Assembly (NCBI GenBank): GCA_024643725.1
Contig: JAHEMJ010000014.1
Span: 1-64,000 of the forward strand
DNA length: 64,000 bases
Direction of reading: 5' to 3'
From: Crocinitomicaceae bacterium
Lineage (GTDB): Bacteria; Bacteroidota; Bacteroidia; Flavobacteriales_D; Crocinitomicaceae
Part shown: in pieces, positions 16,511 to 25,260 of the stretch
How the letters are laid out: every line of letters begins with the position of its first letter
Position numbering within the stretch: the first letter of the stretch is position 1
Made by a program: the position numbers and the translations under genes
Notes under the pieces: model-generated
Seen by the model: only the letters and a program-made list of their open reading frames with translations
The model's database searches: none
What the model was told of the DNA's origin: nothing

Positions 16511-18556
16511 ATGTCCAAAAGACCGCCTCTTACTGAACCCATTGCACCAATAAATTACCATGAACTAAAGGAGCACGGACACACCCGAATCGATCCGTAC
16601 TTTTGGATGAATCAGCGGGACTCACCTGAAGTTTTAGCGCATTTGACAGCGGAAAACGACTACTGTTCCCAATATTTTGAGCCCATGCAAGGATTGGTAG
16701 AAGGTCTCATCAAAGAATTCGATGAACGCATCAATCCGAATGATGTCAGTGCTCCATTTATCCTACAAGGAAAAACCTACCAAGTGCGCCAAATTGAAGG
16801 AAAAGACTATCAACAAATTGTGCGCTTGGATGGAGAAACGGAGCAGGTTTTTCTGGATGAGAATGAACGTGCAGAAGGACACGCATTTTACGAACTGGCC
16901 GATTGGAGTCCTTCCATGGACGATCAATTTTTAGCCATCAGCGAAGATTTCATTGGTCGACGCAAGTACCACATCCGTTTTCGCAACAATCAAACCGGTG
17001 AATTTTTGAGCGACTTAATCGAAGATACCGATGGTAGTATTGTTTGGGCGAATGACCATCAAACGGTTTTTTACATTAAAAAGGATCCCGAAACGCTCCG
17101 TGAATACCAAGTTTTTCGTCATCGATTAGGGACTGACTCATCGAACGATCAGTTGGTTTTTCAAGAGGACGACGAACGTTATTATGTGAGTATCAGCAAA
17201 TCCTTGACGGATGCTTTCATCATGATTCACTGCTTCAGTTCCTTAACATCCGAAGTTTCGTTGGTAGACGCTGAACTACCTGAATCGCCAGCACGCGTAT
17301 TCTTACCAAGAAAACAAGGACATTTATACGAAATTGCGCACCATGCATCAGGATTTTACATCTTATCAAATGACCATGCGCCAAACAAGAAAATCCTGTT
17401 CACATCGGACTTTCCGGCGAATCTAGCAAGTTGTATTGAGCTTGTCGGACATGATGCTTCTCTTCTCATCGAAGGAATTCAAGCCTTCCAGGATTTTCTG
17501 TTGATTGAAGAACGTCAGAACGGATTGCGAAAATTCAAAATCAAAACGTCGGATTCGGAACGCTACATTTCCTTCGATGAAGAATGTTATTTTCTCGGGC
17601 TTGGTGTGAACGATGATTACGAAACGAAACGACTTTTTTACACGTACAATTCACTAACGACCCCTTCGAGTGTTTTTGAATACGACATCGCATCTGGGGA
17701 AAAGAAGCTTTGGTTTCAAAAACGCTTGTTGGATGTGAATTTTCAATCATCCGATTATCAATCCGAACGGGTATGGGCGGTAGCGAACGACGGTACAAAA
17801 ATTCCCGTGTCGCTTGTCTATAAAAAAGGAATTGATCGTTCAAAAGCGCCATGCTTACTTTATGGGTACGGGTCATACGGATACACACTTCCAGACACGT
17901 TTAGTGCTACGCGCATCAGTTTGTTAAACCGAGGATTTGTCTTCGCCATGGCACACATTCGCGGGAGTAAATACATGGGAGAGCACTGGTATGAGGACGG
18001 GAAATTCACAAAGAAAATGAATACGTTTACGGATTTCATTAACGCTGCCGAGCACTTGGGGCGATACCAATATTGCGATCCCGAACGGATCTACGCTCAA
18101 GGCGGTTCCGCTGGTGGACTCTTAATGGGAGCGGTGACGAACATGGCGCCACATCTTTGGAAAGGCATCGTTTCCCAAGTTCCTTTTGTGGACGTTGTCA
18201 CAACCATGTTAGATGTCAGTATTCCACTAACAACGGGTGAATGGGAAGAATGGGGAAATCCACAAGAACTTGAATTTTATACGTACATGTTGGCGTACTC
18301 ACCGTATGACAACCTGCGCAGAATCAATTATCCATCGCTATACATCACCACGGGTTACCATGATTCGCAGGTACAATATTGGGAGCCGATGAAATACGTG
18401 GCGAAGTTACGCGCCCTGAGAACCAATGATCATCCTTTGGTTTTTGACTGTAACATGGATGCCGGTCATGGTGGCGGGTCTGGAAGAAGTAGCGAACGAT
18501 TAGAAATAGCAAAGGTATATGCGTTTATCCTGGATCTTGAGGACATTCATCAATAG
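16511..18556 (+). CDS. ptrB: oligopeptidase B (S9A prolyl oligopeptidase family)
   Basis: 681 residues, the normal family length. A cytoplasmic-type serine peptidase with no signal peptide, expected to cleave after Arg/Lys in short peptides. The N-terminal beta-propeller (about 75-400) is followed by an alpha/beta-hydrolase domain. The nucleophile is Ser533 in GGSAGG, and the catalytic His653 lies in DAGHGG; the motif YGYGSYG precedes them. The gene overlaps the following DUF4421 gene by 38 nt. Confidence 0.95.
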   Translation: MSKRPPLTEPIAPINYHELKEHGHTRIDPYFWMNQRDSPEVLAHLTAENDYCSQYFEPMQGLVEGLIKEFDERINPNDVSAPFILQGKTYQVRQIEGKDYQQIVRLDGETEQVFLDENERAEGHAFYELADWSPSMDDQFLAISEDFIGRRKYHIRFRNNQTGEFLSDLIEDTDGSIVWANDHQTVFYIKKDPETLREYQVFRHRLGTDSSNDQLVFQEDDERYYVSISKSLTDAFIMIHCFSSLTSEVSLVDAELPESPARVFLPRKQGHLYEIAHHASGFYILSNDHAPNKKILFTSDFPANLASCIELVGHDASLLIEGIQAFQDFLLIEERQNGLRKFKIKTSDSERYISFDEECYFLGLGVNDDYETKRLFYTYNSLTTPSSVFEYDIASGEKKLWFQKRLLDVNFQSSDYQSERVWAVANDGTKIPVSLVYKKGIDRSKAPCLLYGYGSYGYTLPDTFSATRISLLNRGFVFAMAHIRGSKYMGEHWYEDGKFTKKMNTFTDFINAAEHLGRYQYCDPERIYAQGGSAGGLLMGAVTNMAPHLWKGIVSQVPFVDVVTTMLDVSIPLTTGEWEEWGNPQELEFYTYMLAYSPYDNLRRINYPSLYITTGYHDSQVQYWEPMKYVAKLRALRTNDHPLVFDCNMDAGHGGGSGRSSERLEIAKVYAFILDLEDIHQ

Positions 18557-19547
18557 TATTTGTCTGTTTCTTACACTGCATTTGCAGGCGCAAACGAGTC
18601 CAACTATTTTGGATTTCAGCGATGCCAAAATCATTTCTGCGGAAACGGGATATACCTCTGCGCCGTTTAGCCTACAGTATCCATACTCAAATGAAATAGA
18701 CAAAATCACTTTCAAAAACAACCTAGCACCGTTCTTGCGACTCGGTTTTAATTACAAGTGGTTTGTTTTGCGTTTTAGCATTCCAAACATTGCAAATATC
18801 CGCGATGCAAGCAATTACGGAAGAACGAAACAATACAACCTAGGCATGGATTTCAGTTTCAATAAAGTTTATTACGATTTCGAGTTTAAATACATTCATG
18901 GGTTCGCCATTAAAGATGCGAATCGTTGGGACCCCAATTTGGATGATGTTCACCGAAATTCCATTCAGCCGAAAATACAATCGTTAAATATTTCCGCGAA
19001 TGCCTGGTATTTCCACAACAAGGATTTCAAAATGGGTGCATTACTCGGGAAACGTTCTTATTACACCAAGCTTGTGCACACTTGGTATGTGAAAGGAACC
19101 ATGAATTTCTTTGGGGTGGACACGAAAAATGGTGGATTGATACCAAGTGTTTTACAAGACGAGCAAAACGCTAAAACGATGAGCAGTACCTTCTCTGCGT
19201 TCGATATCGGATTCGTCCCAGGATACGCGTATGTCAATCGATTCAAAAATTGGCAAATCGCCGGTTGGGCTGGATTGGGGCCTGTAATTCAAGCAAAATA
19301 TGATCAAGTAAACGGTGATTTCCATGGCTTCCTAGGACTTGCCCCGCGCTACGACATTCGCTTGATGGCTGGATACACAACGCCTAAGCGTTTTCTGTTT
19401 TTAGTAACAGATTTCGATAACAAGTCGATTCGTTTCAATCAACTCATTTACCGTCAATATTTTTACACTGTGAAATTAGTAGGTGGATATCGCTTTCCAA
19501 AAAAGGACAAGAAACAACACAAAATGTTGGAACGCATTAAATTGTAA
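18519..19547 (+). CDS. DUF4421-type exported protein, probable outer-membrane beta-barrel
   Basis: 342 residues with a clear signal peptide (about 1-25, ending LHLQAQ). The mature part has repeated amphipathic strands rich in Phe/Tyr/Asn (for example LGFNYKWFVLRFSIP), as in DUF4421 proteins of Bacteroidota; a final strand VGGYRFPKK resembles a barrel end. Function unknown. It begins inside the 3' end of ptrB (38-nt overlap), the only start giving a signal peptide. Its stop overlaps the convergent glycanase gene by 11 nt. Confidence 0.75.
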   Translation: MRLSWILRTFINSICLFLTLHLQAQTSPTILDFSDAKIISAETGYTSAPFSLQYPYSNEIDKITFKNNLAPFLRLGFNYKWFVLRFSIPNIANIRDASNYGRTKQYNLGMDFSFNKVYYDFEFKYIHGFAIKDANRWDPNLDDVHRNSIQPKIQSLNISANAWYFHNKDFKMGALLGKRSYYTKLVHTWYVKGTMNFFGVDTKNGGLIPSVLQDEQNAKTMSSTFSAFDIGFVPGYAYVNRFKNWQIAGWAGLGPVIQAKYDQVNGDFHGFLGLAPRYDIRLMAGYTTPKRFLFLVTDFDNKSIRFNQLIYRQYFYTVKLVGGYRFPKKDKKQHKMLERIKL

Positions 19548-20790
19548 CCGTAAATTTTGTTTGATGTCCACCCGATTCAATCGTAATTTGATACGACCCT
19601 TTATTAGGAAACAGTAAAATCTGACGATGCGTTTCAATCTGAATAGGTTGGTAATGATTGTTTTCTGAATCAATCATTTGAATGTTCACATCAGCTGAAT
19701 TGAGTCCATTCAAATCAATTTGATATGCGCCTTCTTTTCCGTCAGGACCATATGTTGGCAACATCGAAATAAATCCTACTTCCTTCGCTAATTTTTTCTT
19801 GTCATATACAAAACGAACCTTTTTCCTTATCTCTGTTTCATGTGCTAAATCATCATACGTCAAGGTGACATATTTCAAAGGTGTAACGGATGGTTTTGCA
19901 CCTAAAAACTTACTCGTTTTATACTCATTATCCGAAGTCAGTTTCCAAACCCGAATGTAATCCACTTCATAGTCAGCCGGGAATTTTGTTGCTGCATTTG
20001 GTCCAGGATTGAACGCGTAGCCATCACGAGCAACTGCCATGTTTGCAATGACATTCATCGGTGTATCAAAATCACCGGCATAATGTGATACGGGAACACC
20101 ATTCACAAAATAAGTCAAGGATCCAGGCAGCCAAACTCCCGAATACGTCACAAATTCATCCGTCAATTTTTGATTCATTTTCACCCATCCACCCCAATTT
20201 TTTTGAATGCCGAATGGCTTTGTCGACACTTTTTCGCAGGAATCAGGACAATGCACATCGATGTGTACGTCATTTGGGCGTTCTCCTTTCATTTCCATGA
20301 AGTCAATTTCATCTTTTGAATTCTGTCCATACAGCCAAAACGCCGGCCAGAGTCCTTGTCCGGAAGGAACCTTCGCACGGATTTCAAAATACCCATAGCG
20401 AAACGCTTGTTTGCTCCATATACATGAAGTCAGGTAATCCAATTGCACAGCATTTCCTTGCACTTCCATGCCGTATTTCTTTGCTTCTTCCCGGTTGATC
20501 ATCCACTCTTCCACCGGATAAAACCCCTTATTCACATTCGCTTTTAAATGAAGAATTCCGCCCGACTGACTCAACATCTCAGGTGCTGCATATTGTTTCT
20601 GGTCGGCAAGAAGTCCACCCCACGGATAGCGTTTGTGCCATTTCGTTTCATCGACATTGGGACTTTCAAAATCATCTCCGAAATAGTAATTCCAAACGGT
20701 GATTCCATCCTTTTTGACTTGAAACATTCGCGGTTCTAACTGTGCATGCAGTTGTCCGGCAAATAGCAAAAATGTAAACAGTTGTTTCAT
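19537..20790 (-). CDS. glycoside hydrolase family 16 enzyme (beta-glucanase-like), secreted
   Basis: 417 residues from ATG 20790, which gives a signal peptide (MKQLFTFLLFAGQLHAQ) and an ATGA overlap with the aldehyde dehydrogenase stop. The GH16 catalytic signature is DEIDFMEMKG, with nucleophile Glu161, Asp163 and acid/base Glu166. An LWPAFWLYG strand precedes it, and the domain ends near DYIRVWKL. A C-terminal beta domain of about 130 residues follows and is not recognised. GH16 enzymes hydrolyse beta-1,3/1,4-glucans, laminarin, agar or carrageenan; which one applies here cannot be told. Confidence 0.9.
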   Translation of the reverse strand: MKQLFTFLLFAGQLHAQLEPRMFQVKKDGITVWNYYFGDDFESPNVDETKWHKRYPWGGLLADQKQYAAPEMLSQSGGILHLKANVNKGFYPVEEWMINREEAKKYGMEVQGNAVQLDYLTSCIWSKQAFRYGYFEIRAKVPSGQGLWPAFWLYGQNSKDEIDFMEMKGERPNDVHIDVHCPDSCEKVSTKPFGIQKNWGGWVKMNQKLTDEFVTYSGVWLPGSLTYFVNGVPVSHYAGDFDTPMNVIANMAVARDGYAFNPGPNAATKFPADYEVDYIRVWKLTSDNEYKTSKFLGAKPSVTPLKYVTLTYDDLAHETEIRKKVRFVYDKKKLAKEVGFISMLPTYGPDGKEGAYQIDLNGLNSADVNIQMIDSENNHYQPIQIETHRQILLFPNKGSYQITIESGGHQTKFTVTI

Positions 20791-22232
20791 TCGTACTTGA
20801 TAAAAATATTTTTCGCTTCGGTGAAAAAGCGCAAGGCTTCCCATCCTCCTTCACGTCCAACACCCGATGCCTTCACACCTCCGAACGGTGTCCTTAAATC
20901 GCGAACAAGCCAAGCATTTACCCACACAATTCCCGACTGCAATTGGTCGGCAACACGGTGTGCCCGATTCAAATTGGTGGTCCAAATGGTTCCAGCCAAC
21001 CCATACATGGTTGAATTCGCCATCATCAACGCTTCCTCTTCGGTGTCAAATGGGGTGATCGTCACCACAGGTCCGAAAATTTCTTCTTGGTTGGTGCGAC
21101 AATCGTAGGAAAGTCCTTCGATAATGGTCGGTTCAATGTAATATCCTTGGTCGTGTGGAGCAGGCAAATGAACGCGGTTTCCACCGGTTAAAACCGTTCC
21201 TCCTTCTTCCTTTGCTAAGGCAATGTAGGATAGGATTTTCTCCATGTGTGCTTCAGAAACAATTGCCCCCAATTTCGCTTCCGGATCACTTGGGAAGGAA
21301 ACTTTGGATCGGGAAACTTTGGCCACAAAGGCTTCTTTGAATTTTTCGTAAATCGGTCTTTCGACGAAAATGCGCGACCCACATAAACAAATTTGACCTT
21401 GATTGGCAAAGGACGAGCGAATGGTTGTACTCAACATGTCGTCGAAGTTACAATCCGCGAAAATGATGTTTGGATTTTTTCCGCCCAATTCTAACGAAAG
21501 TTTCTTGAACATCGGTCCTGCAGTTCGTGCAATGTACTCACCTGTTTTCGTTCCACCTGTAAAAGAAATGGCTTTGATTTTCGGATGTTTGACAATGGCA
21601 TCACCTACTTTTGGGCCTGTTCCATGCAATATATTCAATACTCCAGCTGGCATTCCAGCTTCTTGAGCCATTTTTCCCAACATGTAAGCTGTATATGGTG
21701 TGATTTCAGATGGTTTTGCAATCACACAATTTCCAGCAGCTAACGCCGGTGCTATTTTCCATGAAAACAAATAAAGCGGCAAATTCCAAGGAGAAATACA
21801 CCCAACTATTCCGATGGGTTTGCGTGTCGTAAAGTTGATGCCCACTCCTTCCATATGATGAGATTCCGATGCAAAATGTGTGATTGCCGTCGCAAAGAAA
21901 TGAAAGTTCGACACCGCTCGAGGAATGTCCACATGTGCCGCCAATGAAACCGGTTTGCCATTGTCGCGGCTTTCAGCTTGGACAAATTCATCCATATTGC
22001 GTTCAATCCCCTCGGACAAGCGAACAAGTATTTTGCTGCGTTCCTCAATGGACATATTCGACCAAATTGGAAAAGCTTTTTCTGCGGCGTCTACTGCTGC
22101 CAACACATCTTCTTCGTCCGAATCCGGAATTAAAGCGTAAACTTGTCCAGTTGCTGGTTCATAGTTATCGATGTATTGTCCATTCTTCGGTGGAACATAG
22201 GTTCCATTGATGAAATTTTGCAGCTTTTCCAT
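20787..22232 (-). CDS. NAD(P)-dependent aldehyde dehydrogenase, ALDH8-like
   Basis: 481 residues, full length. Catalytic Cys282 in GQICLCG, general base Glu248 in LELGGKNP, and the nucleotide-binding SFTGGTKTGE loop are all present. The sequence style (FINGTYVPP start, SPWNLPLYLFSWKIAPALAAGN) suits the ALDH8 group (2-aminomuconate or 2-hydroxymuconate semialdehyde dehydrogenases of tryptophan/aromatic catabolism). Substrate assignment is inference. It overlaps the GH16 gene by 4 nt. Its leader carries a palindrome shared with hutU. Confidence 0.92.
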   Translation of the reverse strand: MEKLQNFINGTYVPPKNGQYIDNYEPATGQVYALIPDSDEEDVLAAVDAAEKAFPIWSNMSIEERSKILVRLSEGIERNMDEFVQAESRDNGKPVSLAAHVDIPRAVSNFHFFATAITHFASESHHMEGVGINFTTRKPIGIVGCISPWNLPLYLFSWKIAPALAAGNCVIAKPSEITPYTAYMLGKMAQEAGMPAGVLNILHGTGPKVGDAIVKHPKIKAISFTGGTKTGEYIARTAGPMFKKLSLELGGKNPNIIFADCNFDDMLSTTIRSSFANQGQICLCGSRIFVERPIYEKFKEAFVAKVSRSKVSFPSDPEAKLGAIVSEAHMEKILSYIALAKEEGGTVLTGGNRVHLPAPHDQGYYIEPTIIEGLSYDCRTNQEEIFGPVVTITPFDTEEEALMMANSTMYGLAGTIWTTNLNRAHRVADQLQSGIVWVNAWLVRDLRTPFGGVKASGVGREGGWEALRFFTEAKNIFIKYE

Positions 22233-22234
22233 GT

Positions 22235-22247
22235 GTTCAATTTGAAC
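22235..22247. promoter_or_regulatory. palindromic operator-like site GTTCAA-N-TTGAAC before the aldehyde dehydrogenase
   Basis: Perfect 6-bp inverted repeat with one central base, 2 nt before the ATG at 22232. It lies between the start codon and a -7-like box CAACTTTG (minus strand, 22257-22250). The same half-sites occur in the same place before hutU (43431-43448). Overlap with the expected transcription start suggests a repressor site. Confidence 0.5.
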
Positions 22248-22325
22248 TACAAAGTTGAAAAAAAGAAACGGAAAAAGAATGGAATATTCGTGTTCGATTC
22301 CTTTTGACTAATTTTATTCCCGAAT

Positions 22326-22655
22326 ATGACCATTAAAGAAGCACAAAAAACGATTGACGAATGGATCCAAACCGTGGGCGTTCGTTATTTCGACGAGTTA
22401 ACGAATACGGCCATTCTCATGGAAGAAGTGGGCGAAGTTGCCCGCATCATGGCGCGTCGTTATGGTGAACAAAGTGAGAAAGAAAGTGACAAAAACAAAG
22501 ACCTTGGAGATGAATTGGCAGATGTGCTTTTCGTCGTCATGTGTCTCGCCAATCAGACCAACATCGACTTAGAAGAAGCGCTCAAATTGAATTTAGAGAA
22601 AAAAACCAAACGCGATGCCGACAGACATCAATCAAACAAAAAAATCAACCCATGA
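22326..22655 (+). CDS. MazG-like nucleotide pyrophosphohydrolase
   Basis: 109 residues, all-alpha NTP-pyrophosphohydrolase fold. The metal-binding pattern EEVGEVA followed by GDELADVLF (EExxE...ExxD) is clear. Members remove pyrophosphate from (d)NTPs, often non-canonical ones. The natural substrate is unknown. Its stop overlaps the next gene as ATGA, forming a three-gene unit with a degenerate helicase-like protein and a 124-residue unknown. Confidence 0.9.
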   Translation: MTIKEAQKTIDEWIQTVGVRYFDELTNTAILMEEVGEVARIMARRYGEQSEKESDKNKDLGDELADVLFVVMCLANQTNIDLEEALKLNLEKKTKRDADRHQSNKKINP

Positions 22656-23203
22656 GCGAGGCCATCGAACAAGTCATTAAACAATTAAAAACAAGAGCCG
22701 CTGTTGTCGTACATGCGGAGCCAGAAGTCTACGTTGATCACCTTTGGGCCATTGTGGATGACATCATCCCACATCCCGAGGAAGGATCTCCACGTGCCAT
22801 TATCGTTTGCGCGAGTGACGAAGAAGCGCGACACATTGAAGCCTATTTCCAAAAAGCAGCAAAAGCAAAAGACCTTACCGTCGACTTGGTGGTTGAAAAA
22901 GGAAATAAGTTGAAACAACGCAACGATTTATTCGATGGAACTGAAATCATCGTTGGGACAACACGTCGTGTTTGTGAAATGTACTTTCAAAATGGATTTA
23001 ATATCAAGAAATTGAAATTGTTTGTGGTTCTTCGCATGGACGAACAAATGCGTGCTGGACAAAAAGGATTTGTGGCGCGCTTAGCTGAAAGTTTACCGAA
23101 ATGCAAGCAAGTATTATTCGCGAAACACAGCGACGATGACCGCATGATTTCCTACATGGAAGAATTCTTATTGAACTATTCGACGCTTGAGTTGTCTGAA
23201 TAG
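22652..23203 (+). CDS. degenerate DEAD-box helicase-like N-terminal domain protein
   Basis: 183 residues from ATG 22652 (ATGA overlap with the MazG gene). It has the layout of the first RecA-like domain of DEAD-box helicases: RAIIVCASDEEARHI in place of motif Ia, GTEIIVGTTRRVCEMYF for Ib, LFVVLRMDEQM at the DEAD position and VLFAKH at the SAT position. The Walker A glycine/lysine loop is missing, motif II is not DEAD, and there is no second RecA domain. It is therefore unlikely to hydrolyse ATP. Perhaps an RNA-binding or regulatory pseudo-helicase. The assignment rests on fold-level resemblance. Confidence 0.65.
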   Translation: MSEAIEQVIKQLKTRAAVVVHAEPEVYVDHLWAIVDDIIPHPEEGSPRAIIVCASDEEARHIEAYFQKAAKAKDLTVDLVVEKGNKLKQRNDLFDGTEIIVGTTRRVCEMYFQNGFNIKKLKLFVVLRMDEQMRAGQKGFVARLAESLPKCKQVLFAKHSDDDRMISYMEEFLLNYSTLELSE

Positions 23204-23204
23204 T

Positions 23205-23579
23205 ATGCAACGACCTGATCAATCATTACTCGACTTACGTCCACTCGTTCCAACTGAAACGGAAAAAGCCTCGGACATCGAACAATTTCAAAACGATGTG
23301 TTGCGTCCAATTTTGAAATTTCAGCACGAACTTTTCATCGCGGAGTCTCAGTCTAACCAACTCTTAAATCGTTGTTTTCAAAAAGAAACCATTGAAGGCA
23401 AGCGAAGCGACATCAAACAGGTGTTCTCCAAGAACGCACATGTCAAATACTTATTGATTGGCATGGTAACCGGACTGATGACATCGGAAGAATTTCAGCG
23501 TTACTTGAAAGATAAAAGTGAATTCGATAAACGTTTGAGCAACATGCTCATCGAGCGCATCATGGACGGTAGACGGTAA
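23205..23579 (+). CDS. hypothetical protein, third gene of the MazG unit
   Basis: 124 residues from ATG 23205, one base after the previous stop. Mostly alpha-helical and charged, with no membrane helix or signal peptide. Its middle reads KRSDIKQVFSKNAHVKYLLIGMVTGLMTSEEF. Not recognised. Tight linkage to the MazG-like and helicase-like genes implies a shared process, of unknown nature. It ends 2 bp before the convergent acyltransferase-like gene. Confidence 0.65.
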   Translation: MQRPDQSLLDLRPLVPTETEKASDIEQFQNDVLRPILKFQHELFIAESQSNQLLNRCFQKETIEGKRSDIKQVFSKNAHVKYLLIGMVTGLMTSEEFQRYLKDKSEFDKRLSNMLIERIMDGRR

Positions 23580-23581
23580 AC

Positions 23582-24580
23582 TCAAATCATATCGAATGCA
23601 GCGATGAACATGGGTTCCTTGGGTTCAAAGTCACCGCGAATAACCACGTCCACAGGGGATACGCCAAGAATTTGATGTAAGATTCCCCATTTGACTTGAT
23701 TTTTTACGTTTACATACAATTCATCGCGTTCATCCATCCACCAAAGCATGGTATGACGTTTCTCCATGTATAAAACTCCAGCTAAAAATTCCGTTAATAC
23801 CTTGGCATCTTGATTCACCACACAAACAGCTTCTGGAACTAAAAATTGGTGCTTTTGGGGCTGAATCATTTTGCGTAAAACTGGAATGTACGGAAGGGCT
23901 TTTACCAATATTCCACCCATTTTACCCGGTAAACGACTGATTTCCCATGAGACATTCGTAAACTTGGCCAGAGCCAATAAGTTTCCATTTGAAGACCGCA
24001 AGCAGTGAAGTTCTCCTTGCTGGATGTAATGATCAAAAAATGCCGTGTAATGTCCGTATGTACTTTTGATTAGTGATAAATGTTCCTCCGTAATCAGCTC
24101 CTTGGAAATGCGCGTAGATTTTTTCGGATAACGTCGACTAAAGGTTTGAGTCGCTAGTTTTGCTTTCGTTTGAAAGCCAAATTGCTCGCTCATCCATTTG
24201 CTTCGGGCATTGCGAGCATCGATATACGCATAACACATGTGCAAGCTACCCGGATGCTCAGAAGTAACGCGTTGAAAGACGCCTTCGATTTCCTGTTTCA
24301 ATACTGATTTATGCATCGTTTGACGCGCCTTGCCTGTGGACTGAAATCGTTTATCGAAAGCAAAATAGCGCAGATACAAGCCGAAATCTCGTTTACAAAA
24401 AGTAATGTTTGCCAGTAAATGTTCCTTTCTTCGCAAAGAAAAACTCAATGGCGCGTCCGTTTGATAAATGCGTTCAGGTACATCCAAGTGTCGGTACATG
24501 GCACCGTTGGTTCCTAAGGTGGTTTGCTCCAATAACTCCACCAATTCCGGAGTGATTACCTCGTTGAATTCGAATTTCAT
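23582..24580 (-). CDS. GNAT-like acyltransferase protein downstream of hemD
   Basis: 332 residues from ATG 24580, which overlaps the hemD stop as ATGA; an upstream in-frame ATG would lie deep inside hemD. The stretch MCYAYIDARNARSKWMSEQFGF resembles the acceptor-side motif of GNAT N-acetyltransferases (x-N-x-x-x-x-x-x-x-x-x-x-G-F). A second, less clear domain occupies the C-terminal half. Substrate unknown. It is the last gene of the hemA-hemC-hemD run; co-translation with HemD is likely but a haem-related role is not shown. Confidence 0.65.
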   Translation of the reverse strand: MKFEFNEVITPELVELLEQTTLGTNGAMYRHLDVPERIYQTDAPLSFSLRRKEHLLANITFCKRDFGLYLRYFAFDKRFQSTGKARQTMHKSVLKQEIEGVFQRVTSEHPGSLHMCYAYIDARNARSKWMSEQFGFQTKAKLATQTFSRRYPKKSTRISKELITEEHLSLIKSTYGHYTAFFDHYIQQGELHCLRSSNGNLLALAKFTNVSWEISRLPGKMGGILVKALPYIPVLRKMIQPQKHQFLVPEAVCVVNQDAKVLTEFLAGVLYMEKRHTMLWWMDERDELYVNVKNQVKWGILHQILGVSPVDVVIRGDFEPKEPMFIAAFDMI

Positions 24581-25260
24581 TGGTCCAAGGATTGAAAAAT
24601 ATGGGTTTGAACATACGCATCCAATTCTTGAATGGTCCCCTCTTTCATACAATGATGAACATTGATTTCCTTTGCGTTTAAAGCAGACTCCGTTGCTTGT
24701 CCCCAAGCAATACATCGCGCATCATCAGGAAGGACATTTACTTCGAAGAAAGCTTGAACATTACTTGGACTGGAAAATACATAGTACGCACATGGCGGAA
24801 TCACCTTCGGATTTGTCCGTGTGCGGTAAACATATAGTTCCCTTTTTTGCGTTTCTGGAATCACAGAAGAATAACTATGTAAACTTTGCTCGCTCAGCGG
24901 AAAAAGAACCGTTCGCTCCTTCAGCCACGATTTAAAAGCCACGGCAGCACTGGCTGGAATTCCAGCTTCGTCAGAAACAAAGGCGCAATCAATGTGATAT
25001 TTTTCAGAAAGTTTACGCGCTGTTTCTCGTCCTGCACAAGCGAATAAGGACATCGGTTTTCCATAAGATGGCAAGAAGTAATCCGCTGCACGAATACTGG
25101 AGAAAAAGACAACGTCACATACTGGCACCTCTTCGTTTTGTATTTCTTCAAATGAGATCAGTGATTGCGCATAAAGTGTCCCGCCTCTTGCTTCGAATTG
25201 GAGCAATTGATCTCCTATTTGATCTTTTGATCTCGAAATAAAGATGGCTCTTGGAGTCAC
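24577..25260 (-). CDS. hemD: uroporphyrinogen-III synthase
   Basis: 227 residues from GTG 25260, which overlaps the hemC stop as GTGA. The longer ATG-started frame would lie inside hemC and add unrelated basic sequence. The protein begins with a typical AIFISRSKDQ strand and contains VVFFSSIRAADYF, RTRTNP and YYVFSSPSNVQAFFE, the paired two-domain layout of HemD. It cyclises hydroxymethylbilane, with inversion of ring D, to uroporphyrinogen III. As usual for HemD the sequence is weakly conserved, so the assignment relies partly on position after hemC. Confidence 0.88.
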   Translation of the reverse strand: MTPRAIFISRSKDQIGDQLLQFEARGGTLYAQSLISFEEIQNEEVPVCDVVFFSSIRAADYFLPSYGKPMSLFACAGRETARKLSEKYHIDCAFVSDEAGIPASAAVAFKSWLKERTVLFPLSEQSLHSYSSVIPETQKRELYVYRTRTNPKVIPPCAYYVFSSPSNVQAFFEVNVLPDDARCIAWGQATESALNAKEINVHHCMKEGTIQELDAYVQTHIFQSLDQ

